Of a stretch of 18,364 nt of DNA, positions 8,325-14,770 are shown in pieces. Both the position numbers and the translations under genes were made by a program. A model generated the notes under the pieces. That model was given only the letters and a program-made list of their open reading frames with translations, had not been told where the DNA came from and did not search any database. Within the stretch, counting starts at the first letter, position 1. Each line of letters starts with the position of its first letter. Source of the DNA: Alphaproteobacteria bacterium (GTDB taxonomy: Bacteria > Pseudomonadota > Alphaproteobacteria > Micavibrionales > Micavibrionaceae); NCBI GenBank assembly GCA_016763095.1, contig JAESUK010000058.1:1-18364 (forward strand), in the 5' to 3' direction.

Positions 8325-9065
8325 ATGAGTGATGAAAAGATCTATACGGCAGCTATGATTGTGATTGGTAGTGAGATCCTTTCTGGTCGAACCCAAGACG
8401 AAAATGTTCAGTATTTAGCGCAAAAGTTGACGGATAAAGGGGTTCGCCTTCAAGAGGTTCGTGTTGTTCCTGATGTTGAGTTAGCAATTATTGAAGCTGT
8501 TCAGACGTTACGTTCAAAATATGATTACGTGTTCACAAGCGGTGGGATTGGTCCAACGCATGATGATATTACCTCGGTGACACTTGCGAAGGCATTTTCC
8601 GTTCCCATTGAACAAAATGAGGAAGCATATGAAATCCTCCGTGCCTATTACGGTGAGGTGGCGTTAACGGATGCACGCCTTAAAATGGCGCAAATCCCAC
8701 ACGGGGCTTTGTTAATTCCAAATCCAGTGTCATCTGCGCCTGGTTTTCAGATTGAGAATGTATATGTGATGGCGGGAGTTCCCAAGATTATGCAGGCGAT
8801 GGTTGATTATGTGGTGGCTGCAATATCCGGTGGCGCATTGCTTATGTCCCAAACGGTTTTTTGTACTGTGTATGAAAGTGAAATTGCGGAAGATTTAGAA
8901 CGCCTTCAGCATAAATATCCAGAGGTTGATATTGGAAGTTATCCGCATTACACACCAAATGGATCGGGAATAAACGTTGTGTTGCGCGCCATTAATGAAA
9001 GACAGTTGATAGATGCCGTCGAAGACGTACAACGGATTGTTCAGTTACTAGAGAGAAAGAAATGA
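8325..9065 (+). CDS. CinA N-terminal-type molybdopterin-binding domain protein (stand-alone)
   Basis: The 246-residue protein is a MoaB/MogA-fold domain of the CinA (competence/damage-inducible protein A) kind. It opens with AAMIVIGSEILSGRTQDEN and carries the binding loop TSGGIGPTHDDIT near residues 70-82, then a PGF/AGVPKIM segment around 145-160. It lacks the C-terminal CinA deamidase domain found in full-length CinA (about 400 residues). Stand-alone N-terminal domains of this size are common in alphaproteobacteria. Full-length CinA is linked to NMN deamidation and ADP-ribose hydrolysis; the role of this short form is not established. It is divergent from map (36 bp apart) and ends one base before the tRNA-Leu 3' end on the other strand. 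The ribosome site is weak (GAAAGAAG). Confidence 0.9.
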   Translation: MSDEKIYTAAMIVIGSEILSGRTQDENVQYLAQKLTDKGVRLQEVRVVPDVELAIIEAVQTLRSKYDYVFTSGGIGPTHDDITSVTLAKAFSVPIEQNEEAYEILRAYYGEVALTDARLKMAQIPHGALLIPNPVSSAPGFQIENVYVMAGVPKIMQAMVDYVVAAISGGALLMSQTVFCTVYESEIAEDLERLQHKYPEVDIGSYPHYTPNGSGINVVLRAINERQLIDAVEDVQRIVQLLERKK

Positions 9066-9066
9066 A

Positions 9067-9152
9067 TGGTGGCCCCACCGAGACTCGAACTCGGACGCCA
9101 CAAGGACTCACGATTTTAAGTCGTGTGCGTCTACCAATTCCGCCATGGGGCC
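9067..9152 (-). tRNA. tRNA-Leu (anticodon UAA)
   Basis: Read on the minus strand, the 86-nt gene folds as a class II tRNA. The acceptor stem GGCCCCA pairs with TGGGGCC, followed by discriminator A and an encoded CCA. The D arm has GAATTGGTAGACGC. The anticodon stem CACGA/TCGTG encloses loop CTTAAAA with anticodon TAA (positions 9118-9116). A long variable arm follows, then a T arm with loop TTCGAGT. The long variable arm and anticodon agree on leucine. The cinA-like gene on the other strand stops one base from the CCA end, so there is no room for a separate terminator between them. Confidence 0.97.
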
Positions 9153-9163
9153 ACTCGGAAACA

Positions 9164-9192
9164 TATTTATAAGAAGATGTTATTTTAAGCAA
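9164..9192 (-). promoter_or_regulatory. Candidate promoter for tRNA-Leu
   Basis: On the minus strand TTGCTT (9192-9187) is followed 17 bases later by TAAATA (9169-9164), or 15 bases later by TATAAA (9171-9166). This would start transcription a few bases before the mature tRNA 5' end at 9152. The match is only fair. The tRNA could also be co-transcribed with the MarR-like gene 68 bp upstream. Confidence 0.35.
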
Positions 9193-9220
9193 GAGCTAAA
9201 ACAGATCTTACTTGAAAAAA

Positions 9221-9598
9221 TTAGAAACAGTTCTCAATTTTCTTTAGGAATCCTTTTCCTTTTTTCGTGAGGTAAAGTTCCTTTCTGCGGCGCTCTGTTT
9301 TGGAAACTTTCACTTCGATAAGATAGTGTGGATTGCCGTTTGCGCGGTGATCTGACAAGGCCCCAACAATACGAGAGACAGTGGAGAGTGTAAGCTCGGT
9401 CTTGTCTGCTAGCTGTGTTAGGGAAAGTCCTGGGTTGAGTGATATAATGCCCAATGAGATTGCATGCTGAATAGGAAATTCAGAATCCAATGACCTTAGG
9501 AGCTCCATTGTTTCAATAAACGCGCCAATTTGACCTTGATCGCTGTAATCGGTTTTTGTGCGAAGGCTCTTTTTCTGTATTTTTTCTGCCATACCCAT
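9221..9598 (-). CDS. Small MarR-like winged helix-turn-helix regulator
   Basis: The 125-residue protein has a MarR-type DNA-binding domain. A scaffold helix (AISLGIISLNPGLS) leads to the helix-turn-helix LTQLADKTELTLSTVSRIVGAL at about residues 58-79. The beta-wing YLIEVKVSKTERRRKELYLT follows at about 91-110, then a final helix (KKGKGFLKKIE). The basic N-terminus (KIQKKSLRTK) is short, and the dimerisation helices are less extensive than in full-size MarR proteins of about 140-150 residues. A purine site GAGAGAG about eight bases upstream supports the ATG at 9598; a second ATG two codons on is possible. Targets cannot be named. Its neighbours are the tRNA-Leu downstream and a pentapeptide-repeat gene upstream, on the same strand. 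Confidence 0.75.
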   Translation of the reverse strand: MGMAEKIQKKSLRTKTDYSDQGQIGAFIETMELLRSLDSEFPIQHAISLGIISLNPGLSLTQLADKTELTLSTVSRIVGALSDHRANGNPHYLIEVKVSKTERRRKELYLTKKGKGFLKKIENCF

Positions 9599-9773
9599 AT
9601 GATTTCTCTCTCTTTAATTGAGATCGTGGCGTCCATATAATTCGCGTATACGGGACGTCCAAAATCAACTCATTCTTGTAATGGTCGACAGAGTATATTT
9701 TAAAGGGTTCTTTGTCTATGTAAAAATCTATGCACAAAGCGAAGAGCCCTAAAGGTTTCCAGTAGATTTGCAT
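9513..9773 (-). CDS. Doubtful small ORF overlapping the MarR-like gene
   Basis: An 86-codon frame starts at 9773 directly after a very purine-rich ribosome site (GGGGGG, five bases before the ATG) and runs 86 bases into the MarR-like gene in another frame. Its first 58 residues (starting MQIYWKPLGLF) are not obviously low-complexity. The last 28 are basic and look like a shadow of the overlapping gene. I recognise no family. It could be a leader peptide whose translation affects the downstream gene, a decayed gene, or chance. The ribosome site is the only positive evidence. Confidence 0.25.
   Translation of the reverse strand: MQIYWKPLGLFALCIDFYIDKEPFKIYSVDHYKNELILDVPYTRIIWTPRSQLKREKSYGYGRKNTEKEPSHKNRLQRSRSNWRVY
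9692..9718 (-). promoter_or_regulatory. Weak candidate promoter for the MarR-like gene
   Basis: On the minus strand TAGACA (9718-9713) and TATACT (9697-9692) each match five of six consensus bases, but the 15-bp spacer is short. If used, the 5' leader of the MarR-like gene would be about 90 nt and the small ORF starting at 9773 would not be on that transcript. Confidence 0.25.
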
Positions 9774-9866
9774 GTGTTCCCCCCACCTGCATATTATGTT
9801 TATTTTTCATAATTATAGCATGGCTTATTCGTTAAATATAATGTATGGGATAAGGATTCTATATCC

Positions 9867-10514
9867 TTATGTATTAACACGATTTTTTGAGAATTGTATG
9901 AGAGAATTGTAAAACACTAAATGTTCATTTTTATACGTCTTAGTGTTTATGTGTGAGGGTGGGTAAAAGTCCATCTCTTGGTGTGTGAAGATTTCATGTT
10001 CAATAATAACATGTTGATCTAATATGTTTATGTCATCTTCTGGACCTTGAATGCTGATTGGAATTTGGTGCATAGGGTATGGCGCGCCATTGTGCAGAAA
10101 TGCTACGCTTTTCATGGATTTTATGGATCTAAATGCTATTGAAAATACAGATGGTCCTGCAAAGACGCTTTGATCCACTATGCTTTGGGATAGATCTGTT
10201 GCCCCAAAATTCGTATGAAGAAAGCTACATCCATTGAGAGATGAGTAGGCAATACACGTGTTATAAAGTTGAGCATGAGAAAAATCTGCGTAATCAAAGA
10301 TTCCTTCGCTCATGCTTGCGCCTGTTAGGTCTGCATTTACAAGGCAAGCTTTGCGCATGATCGCACCATCAAAGTTGATGTTTCTTAAATCTCTATTTTT
10401 GAGATTGATATTGTCCAGAATAATACCATCTTCGATGGCGGTTTCTATCGTGTCTTGAAGTGAGCGGCACGAAGATGCATACAGAAGTGCCCCTTCTGTT
10501 GTATATAAATTCAT
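9867..10514 (-). CDS. Pentapeptide-repeat protein with a unique C-terminal region
   Basis: The 215-residue protein has an N-terminal region (1-30, MNLYTTEGALLYASS...) that resembles the leader of many phage- or bacterium-borne pentapeptide-repeat proteins. Residues about 34-118 are pentapeptide repeats of the A(D/N)LXX type (for example LKNRDL, NADLTGA, FDYADFSHAQL, TNFGATDL), which form a right-handed quadrilateral beta-helix. Residues about 120-215 are non-repetitive and rich in His, Ile and acidic residues, with no family I recognise. There is no signal peptide. A GGGGAAA site about nine bases before the ATG supports the start. Some pentapeptide proteins mimic DNA and bind gyrase, but nothing here shows that. 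It appears monocistronic. Confidence 0.8.
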   Translation of the reverse strand: MNLYTTEGALLYASSCRSLQDTIETAIEDGIILDNINLKNRDLRNINFDGAIMRKACLVNADLTGASMSEGIFDYADFSHAQLYNTCIAYSSLNGCSFLHTNFGATDLSQSIVDQSVFAGPSVFSIAFRSIKSMKSVAFLHNGAPYPMHQIPISIQGPEDDINILDQHVIIEHEIFTHQEMDFYPPSHINTKTYKNEHLVFYNSLIQFSKNRVNT

Positions 10515-10596
10515 AACTATGTTTCCCCAACATTTATTTAATATTCACTGTTGATTTTTATCAACTATTACGCTCAGTAAATATTTTTTTGGGATT

Positions 10597-10661
10597 TTGT
10601 CAAGTTTTTTATGTAATGTGAATAATTCTCGCTTGTTAAATGCTTACTAGGATTCTACTTT
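10597..10661 (+). promoter_or_regulatory. Candidate promoters upstream of uvrC
   Basis: Two overlapping possibilities are visible. TTGTCA (10597-10602) and AATAAT (10621-10626), 18 bp apart, would start transcription about 35 nt before the uvrC ATG. TTGTTA (10633-10638) and the weaker TACTTT (10656-10661), 17 bp apart, would start transcription at the ATG itself. The first has the better hexamers; the second would explain why no ribosome site is seen. Confidence 0.35.
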
Positions 10662-10667
10662 GTCTGC

Positions 10668-12524
10668 ATGACTTCATCAGACACACCGCAGGCAGGATTT
10701 CCCCATGGGGCGCAGGTTATCTCTGCGTTTGCGAAGGAATTACCTGAGACCCCAGGTGTATATAGAATGCTTGATAGGCATGATAATATTCTCTATGTCG
10801 GTAAGGCAAAGCGTTTGAAACGTCGGGTGTTGAACTATACGCATCTTGATCGTCTTCCAATGCGATTACGGCGCATGGTTGCTGAAACAGTGCAACTCGA
10901 AGTTGTAAATACACACACGGAAGTTGAGGCACTTCTTTTAGAAAGTAACCTTATTAAGACCCTTAAACCGCGCTATAATATCTTGCTACGCGACGATAAG
11001 TCTTTTCCCTATTTGTATCTTGATGACACACATGACTTTCCGCGTCTTGATAAGCATAGAGGGGCAAAAGACGAGAAGGGGACATATTATGGTCCGTTTG
11101 CATCAACGGGGGCAGTGAACCGTACCATTGCCATTTTGCAAAAGGCCTTTTTATTGCGTAATTGCTCTGACCGAGAATTTTTAAACCGAAAGCGCCCATG
11201 CCTTCAATATCATATTAAAAGATGTACTGCGCCATGTGTCGGTTATGTCTCTCAAGAAGAATATGCCCAACAAACACGTGATCTAAAGCCTTTCTTGGAA
11301 GGGAAGAGCGCGGATGTCCGTCAAAGATTACAGGAAGAGATGGTCACTGCTAGCGAAGCCCAAGATTATGAACGCGCTGCGGTGTTTCGTGATCGTATTC
11401 ACGCGATCTCTTTGCTACAGAGTAAGCAGGATATCAATGTTGAGAACATTCAGGATGCAGATGTGATTGCCTGCGTGCAAGACGCAGGGCAAAGCTGTAT
11501 TCAGGTTTTCTTCTTTCGTGGTGGGCAGAACTTTGGTAATCGGAGTTACTTTCCTAAGCATGAGGCGGAGACGGGATGTGCGGAGCTTTTAAGCGTGTTC
11601 TTGACGCAGTTCTACCATAACAAACCCATTCCTAAGCAGATCTTTGTAAATGAAGCGGTCGAAGATCAAGCCTTGGTCGCGCAGGCGTTGTCAGATCTTG
11701 CGAACATATCTGTGCAGGTGTCGGTGCCGCAAAGGGGCGATCGTAAGCGTGTGACGGAGTTTGCTGTGCAAAATGCACGCGCGGCGTTGCAGCGACATGT
11801 CTCACTACAGATTAAAGATAAAAATGCGCTGGAGGCTTTGGTTTTGTTGTTTGATGTCGATCAGCCGTTTGAGCGTATAGAGGTTTATGATAACAGTCAC
11901 ACAGGGGGCACGAATATGGTTGGCGCTATGATTGTGGCAACGCCTGAAGGGTTTCAGAAGGCATCTTACCGTAAGTTTAATATAAAGCATGCGGCTGCGT
12001 CTGATGATTATGGGATGATGCGTGAAGTGATGGAGCGTCGCTTTAGAAATGTTGATGTGATAGATGAAAGCTTTCCTGACTTATTATTAATTGATGGGGG
12101 GAAGGGGCAGTTGCGTGCTGTTCATGAAACACTGGTTGAATTGGGGTTATCGGATGCGCTATGTGTGGTGGCAATATCCAAAGGACCAGATAGAAATGCT
12201 GGTCGAGAAGAATTTCATATGGTTGGACGCACAGCGTTCTCTCTCCCGCTTAATGATCCAACCTTACACTATCTGCAAAGAATACGAGACGAGTCGCACC
12301 GTTTTGTAATTGGAAGTCACAGGATTAGACGGAAGAATAATGCTATAAAGTCCTCCCTAGATACGATTGAGGGGGTTGGCCCTAAAAAGAAAAAAGCACT
12401 TCTTCATCATTTTGGATCCGCGAAGGCAGTTGAAAATGCAGGGATTGAAGACCTAAAATTAGTAGATGGGATATCCTCAAAAATCGCAGGAAAAATTTAT
12501 TATAGTTTTCATGAGGATACTTAG
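10668..12524 (+). CDS. uvrC: Excinuclease ABC subunit C
   Basis: UvrC makes the two incisions of nucleotide excision repair after UvrA/UvrB find the lesion. The 618-residue protein has all domains in order. A GIY-YIG nuclease (GVY at 30-32, YVGKAKRLKRRV from 43) makes the 3' cut. Four cysteines follow at 166, 178, 186 and 190, the positions tied to an iron-sulfur cluster in the family. A UVR UvrB-binding motif lies at about 214-248 (YERAAVFRDRI). An RNase H-like domain (IEVYDNSHTGG and PDLLLIDGGKGQL) makes the 5' cut. Tandem helix-hairpin-helix motifs are at the C-terminus (IEGVGPKKKKALL and LVDGISSKIAGKI). Length is normal. No Shine-Dalgarno is near the ATG. Confidence 0.97.
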   Translation: MTSSDTPQAGFPHGAQVISAFAKELPETPGVYRMLDRHDNILYVGKAKRLKRRVLNYTHLDRLPMRLRRMVAETVQLEVVNTHTEVEALLLESNLIKTLKPRYNILLRDDKSFPYLYLDDTHDFPRLDKHRGAKDEKGTYYGPFASTGAVNRTIAILQKAFLLRNCSDREFLNRKRPCLQYHIKRCTAPCVGYVSQEEYAQQTRDLKPFLEGKSADVRQRLQEEMVTASEAQDYERAAVFRDRIHAISLLQSKQDINVENIQDADVIACVQDAGQSCIQVFFFRGGQNFGNRSYFPKHEAETGCAELLSVFLTQFYHNKPIPKQIFVNEAVEDQALVAQALSDLANISVQVSVPQRGDRKRVTEFAVQNARAALQRHVSLQIKDKNALEALVLLFDVDQPFERIEVYDNSHTGGTNMVGAMIVATPEGFQKASYRKFNIKHAAASDDYGMMREVMERRFRNVDVIDESFPDLLLIDGGKGQLRAVHETLVELGLSDALCVVAISKGPDRNAGREEFHMVGRTAFSLPLNDPTLHYLQRIRDESHRFVIGSHRIRRKNNAIKSSLDTIEGVGPKKKKALLHHFGSAKAVENAGIEDLKLVDGISSKIAGKIYYSFHEDT

Positions 12525-12562
12525 TTTTAAAAAATATACGTGCATATCTTAATGAAAATGCC

Positions 12563-12592
12563 TTGCGAAGTTTTCAATGCTCGTGCTAGTGT
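12563..12592 (+). promoter_or_regulatory. Candidate promoter for the bactofilin gene
   Basis: TTGCGA (12563-12568) and TAGTGT (12587-12592), 18 bp apart, lie in the 192-bp gap after uvrC. The GTGCTAGTGTGCGG context looks like many alphaproteobacterial -10 regions. The leader would be about 118 nt. It contains three TTGTA pentamers and a 14-bp palindrome TATTTTTAAAAATA just before the ribosome site. This is a guess by eye. Confidence 0.3.
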
Positions 12593-12716
12593 GCGGACAT
12601 TGCTTAAACATTAATGACATATGGTCTGATCTGTTTCGTTTTTATTATTATTTATAAAAATGGAGCTGATTTTGTATTGTATTGTATTTTTAAAAATAGA
12701 AAAAGGAGGGCGTATA

Positions 12717-13481
12717 ATGTTCCATAGGCCAAAGCCAGAAACACAAAACGAAACAGCTAGTTCAGGAATGGACTCTGTACTAGATAAACAAATTAAGCCA
12801 TCGTCAGCGTCACCTGTATCTGTTGTTGCAAGCAACATGGACACAAGTACGGATGGTACGCCACAGGTTACAATGGATCTTAAATCAAAAAATGAAAAGG
12901 ACACATCTACAATGACATCGGATCAGGATCGTAAAACAACAGAGCAAGGTTCAAACAAATCTGTTGATATTCCACAAACGACAACATCAAGCCCGTTCCA
13001 ACGCCCAGCGGCAGCGAACTCAAGTAAATCATACGGTAGTTATAACCCTACACCATATGCTCCTGGTACTAATCCAGTGGCGGGTGCTTCTGGAAATGGC
13101 CGTCGTCTTGTTATTGGTGAAGGTATTACAATGTCTGGGGAGATTGAGTCTTGTGATCATCTTCTTGTTGAAGGTAGTGCTGAAGCCGCTCTTAAAGGCG
13201 CGAAGGTTTTGGAAATTTCTGAAACTGGTAAGTTTTATGGGACTGTTGAAATTGAAGAAGCAACAATTGCGGGTCACTTTGAAGGTGAAGTTAACGTAAG
13301 CGGGCGTTTGACTGTTGCCTCTACTGGTGTGATCACTGGTTCAATCGTATATGGCGAGCTACAAATTGAAGCAGGTGCTACATTGGATGGTAGACTTGCC
13401 CCTATGGCAAATGCTTCTACTGCGAAAAAAGGAAAACCTGCAAAGAAAAAAGCAGACACTGAGCTTCCTTTGGCGAGCTAA
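12717..13481 (+). CDS. Bactofilin (polymer-forming cytoskeletal protein)
   Basis: Bactofilins self-assemble without nucleotide into filaments that scaffold cell-wall enzymes, stalks or chromosome-partition proteins. The open frame begins at 12660, but a textbook AGGAGG (12704-12709) seven bases before the ATG at 12717 sets the start, giving 254 residues. Residues 1 to about 118 are Ser/Thr/Pro/Asn-rich and probably disordered. About 120-230 is the beta-helical bactofilin core (RRLVIGEGITMSGEIESCDH, then GKFYGTVEIEEATIAG and GVITGSIVYGELQIEAGATL). The tail is lysine-rich (KKGKPAKKKA). The long N-terminus makes it larger than minimal bactofilins of about 150 residues. It is probably a single-gene unit, since a strong terminator follows. 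Confidence 0.93.
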   Translation: MFHRPKPETQNETASSGMDSVLDKQIKPSSASPVSVVASNMDTSTDGTPQVTMDLKSKNEKDTSTMTSDQDRKTTEQGSNKSVDIPQTTTSSPFQRPAAANSSKSYGSYNPTPYAPGTNPVAGASGNGRRLVIGEGITMSGEIESCDHLLVEGSAEAALKGAKVLEISETGKFYGTVEIEEATIAGHFEGEVNVSGRLTVASTGVITGSIVYGELQIEAGATLDGRLAPMANASTAKKGKPAKKKADTELPLAS

Positions 13482-13510
13482 GCTCTAGCATTAACGTATA
13501 AAGAACAAAG

Positions 13511-13542
13511 AAAAAGGTCTGGAAGTTTTCCAGACCTTTTTT
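13511..13542. terminator. Bidirectional intrinsic terminator between the bactofilin gene and dksA
   Basis: A perfect nine-base-pair stem GGTCTGGAA/TTCCAGACC with a GTT loop (13516-13536) is flanked by five A on the left and six T on the right. It therefore gives a hairpin plus U-tract in both directions. It lies 30 bases after the bactofilin stop and 26 bases beyond the dksA stop, so it serves both convergent genes. Confidence 0.93.
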
Positions 13543-13567
13543 ATATGTCGATTTTTATTGGAGAGAC

Positions 13568-13999
13568 TTAGTCTGCGCTGTGTGTGCGCTCCATTTTCTC
13601 GTGACGTTCCTGTGCCTCTAAGCTTAGTGTTGCTGTTGGGCGGGCTGACAAACGTTTCACAGAAATGGGATCTCCTGTTTCCTCACAGTATCCATATGTC
13701 TCTTCATCAATACGCATCAAAGCTTCATTGATTTTAGAAATCAGTTTACGTTCACGGTCACGTGTACGAAGTTCGAGAGCGTGATCTGTTTCAGCAGATG
13801 CGCGATCGGCAATATCTGGCTTGTTTAAATCTTCGCCTTGAAGTGTTGTTTTAATTGTCTCTGAGGATTCTTTGATAAGCTCCTCTCTCCAGTCGATGAG
13901 CTTCTGACGGAAATATTCGGTCATTACAGGACTCATAAATTCTTCTTTATCCGTTGGACTGTAATCCTGTGGTACGAGAACGCTTCCTTGTAGGGTCAT
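13568..13999 (-). CDS. dksA: DksA-family RNA polymerase-binding transcription factor (single-cysteine type)
   Basis: DksA enters the RNA polymerase secondary channel and, with ppGpp, resets promoter choice during starvation. The 143-residue protein has the two-helix coiled coil, with the tip sequence DIADRASAE keeping the functional Asp and Ala of E. coli D74/A76. LELRTRDRERKLISKI and the C-terminal zinc-finger region follow. Only the first of the four zinc cysteines remains (YGYCEETGD). The second is Thr, and the later pair is replaced in ARPTATLSLEAQE. Such loss is known in alphaproteobacterial DksA proteins. AGGAG about nine bases upstream supports the start. It is convergent with the bactofilin gene across a shared terminator and downstream of fliX on the same strand. 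Confidence 0.9.
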   Translation of the reverse strand: MTLQGSVLVPQDYSPTDKEEFMSPVMTEYFRQKLIDWREELIKESSETIKTTLQGEDLNKPDIADRASAETDHALELRTRDRERKLISKINEALMRIDEETYGYCEETGDPISVKRLSARPTATLSLEAQERHEKMERTHSAD

Positions 14000-14155
14000 G
14001 TTTTTGGGCTCCTATATAATTCTTTTTACGGCCTAATAGTTTCAAGCATAAAGCTTAATAAATAGTTTACCGCCAAGAAAATAGAGATATGAGTCCAAAA
14101 ATGCAAGAGTCTTTTCTTATGCACACAAAAATGTTGTTACTTATATGGTTTGAAA

Positions 14156-14590
14156 TTAGCTTAACGCATCAAGTGAAACCCTCATTTTAGCAATTTCAAT
14201 TTGCGCGCGGAGATCTATTTCCTCAAGGATAGCGGTGAGCTCGGGGTCCTGAATTTGTTCTCTATGGCTTGCAACAACATCGGCCAGATCAATCATATCT
14301 CCGACTGTGATTGTTCCTGTAAGCATGGAAAGGCGCATTTTATCAAGTTCATCTAGTAATCGATCTGCACGCTTGACCATACGTCCTCTGGATTTTTGTT
14401 CGGCTGGATCATCACTTGTTTGTGCAACGAGTAGTGCTTCTACCTTTGTGATGCTGTGTGCTGTTGCTGCGGATGCTGTTTCTTCTGTGCCGCCACTTAG
14501 AAGTATGCCAAAACTCCCGCCACCGCCTGCTTTAGAGGTCTTCTTTGTGGAGGAGGTTTTGCCTGTTTTGCTTGGTCCTTGAATTTTCAT
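14156..14590 (-). CDS. fliX: Flagellar assembly regulator FliX
   Basis: FliX is an alphaproteobacterial protein that senses assembly of the early basal body and controls FlbD, the activator of sigma-54 flagellar promoters. Taking the ATG at 14590, the protein has 144 residues. It has a basic Gly/Ser/Lys-rich N-terminus (MKIQGPSKTGKTSSTKKTSK) followed by a helical C-terminal half (VEALLVAQ, RADRLLDELDKMRLSML, and the terminal EEIDLRAQIEIAKMR). Both parts resemble Caulobacter FliX. The open frame extends to 14668, but the upstream part lacks family likeness and overlaps the promoter. A TATAAT box ends six bases before the ATG, so the mRNA may be leaderless. It is divergent from flgI, as in Caulobacter. 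Confidence 0.87.
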   Translation of the reverse strand: MKIQGPSKTGKTSSTKKTSKAGGGGSFGILLSGGTEETASAATAHSITKVEALLVAQTSDDPAEQKSRGRMVKRADRLLDELDKMRLSMLTGTITVGDMIDLADVVASHREQIQDPELTAILEEIDLRAQIEIAKMRVSLDALS

Positions 14591-14596
14591 GCTTCC

Positions 14597-14626
14597 ATTA
14601 TATCCCATTTCTATGGGCGTTGCCAA
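14597..14626 (-). promoter_or_regulatory. Sigma-70-type promoter for fliX, predicted leaderless
   Basis: On the minus strand TTGGCA, an 18-bp spacer and a perfect TATAAT (14602-14597) form the best housekeeping-type promoter in the window. Only six bases (GGAAGC) separate the -10 box from the fliX ATG, so transcription should begin at or next to the A of the start codon. Confidence 0.65.
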
Positions 14627-14671
14627 TGAAACAGTAGTGAAAGAATGAGGAAAGGACGGAGGAAACAAATT

Positions 14672-14730
14672 TGCCTAGTACGGGTGTTTAGGCGGGGCAA
14701 GAAGTGCCTTAGTTCGTCGTGATCTTGCCT
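14672..14730. promoter_or_regulatory. Nested GGCA/TGCC dyads, candidate activator site upstream of the flgI promoter
   Basis: The arms GGCAAGA (14697-14703) and TCTTGCC (14724-14730) are perfect inverted repeats. Within and beside them are GGCA-N5-TGCC (14697-14709) and GCCTA/TAGGC (14674-14678 and 14690-14694). They lie about 70-125 bp before the predicted sigma-54 start, where enhancer-binding proteins usually bind. An FlbD-type activator is a reasonable guess from the neighbouring fliX. The same DNA lies upstream of the fliX promoter. Confidence 0.45.
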
Positions 14731-14770
14731 CGTATTTTTGTTAATTGATTGTATTTAAACGATTTATGTT

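Noticed and set aside
12091..12309. 72-codon ORF inside uvrC
   Set aside because: It is out of frame within the conserved UvrC nuclease domain and shows no independent coding signal.
12660..12716. Upstream start for the bactofilin gene at 12660
   Set aside because: The added residues are hydrophobic and unlike the family, and the AGGAGG site at 12704-12709 clearly serves the ATG at 12717.
14591..14668. N-terminal extension of FliX (start at 14668)
   Set aside because: It would place the promoter -10 box inside the coding region and the extra residues do not resemble FliX N-termini.
14695..14710. Second sigma-54-like element on the minus strand towards fliX (GGCACTTCTTGC)
   Set aside because: GG and GC are only eight bases apart instead of ten, and fliX already has a much better sigma-70-type promoter.
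14733..14757. Possible CtrA box (two TTAA half-sites) upstream of flgI
   Set aside because: The half-sites in TTAATTGATTGTATTTAA are ten bases apart, not the seven required by the TTAA-N7-TTAA consensus.
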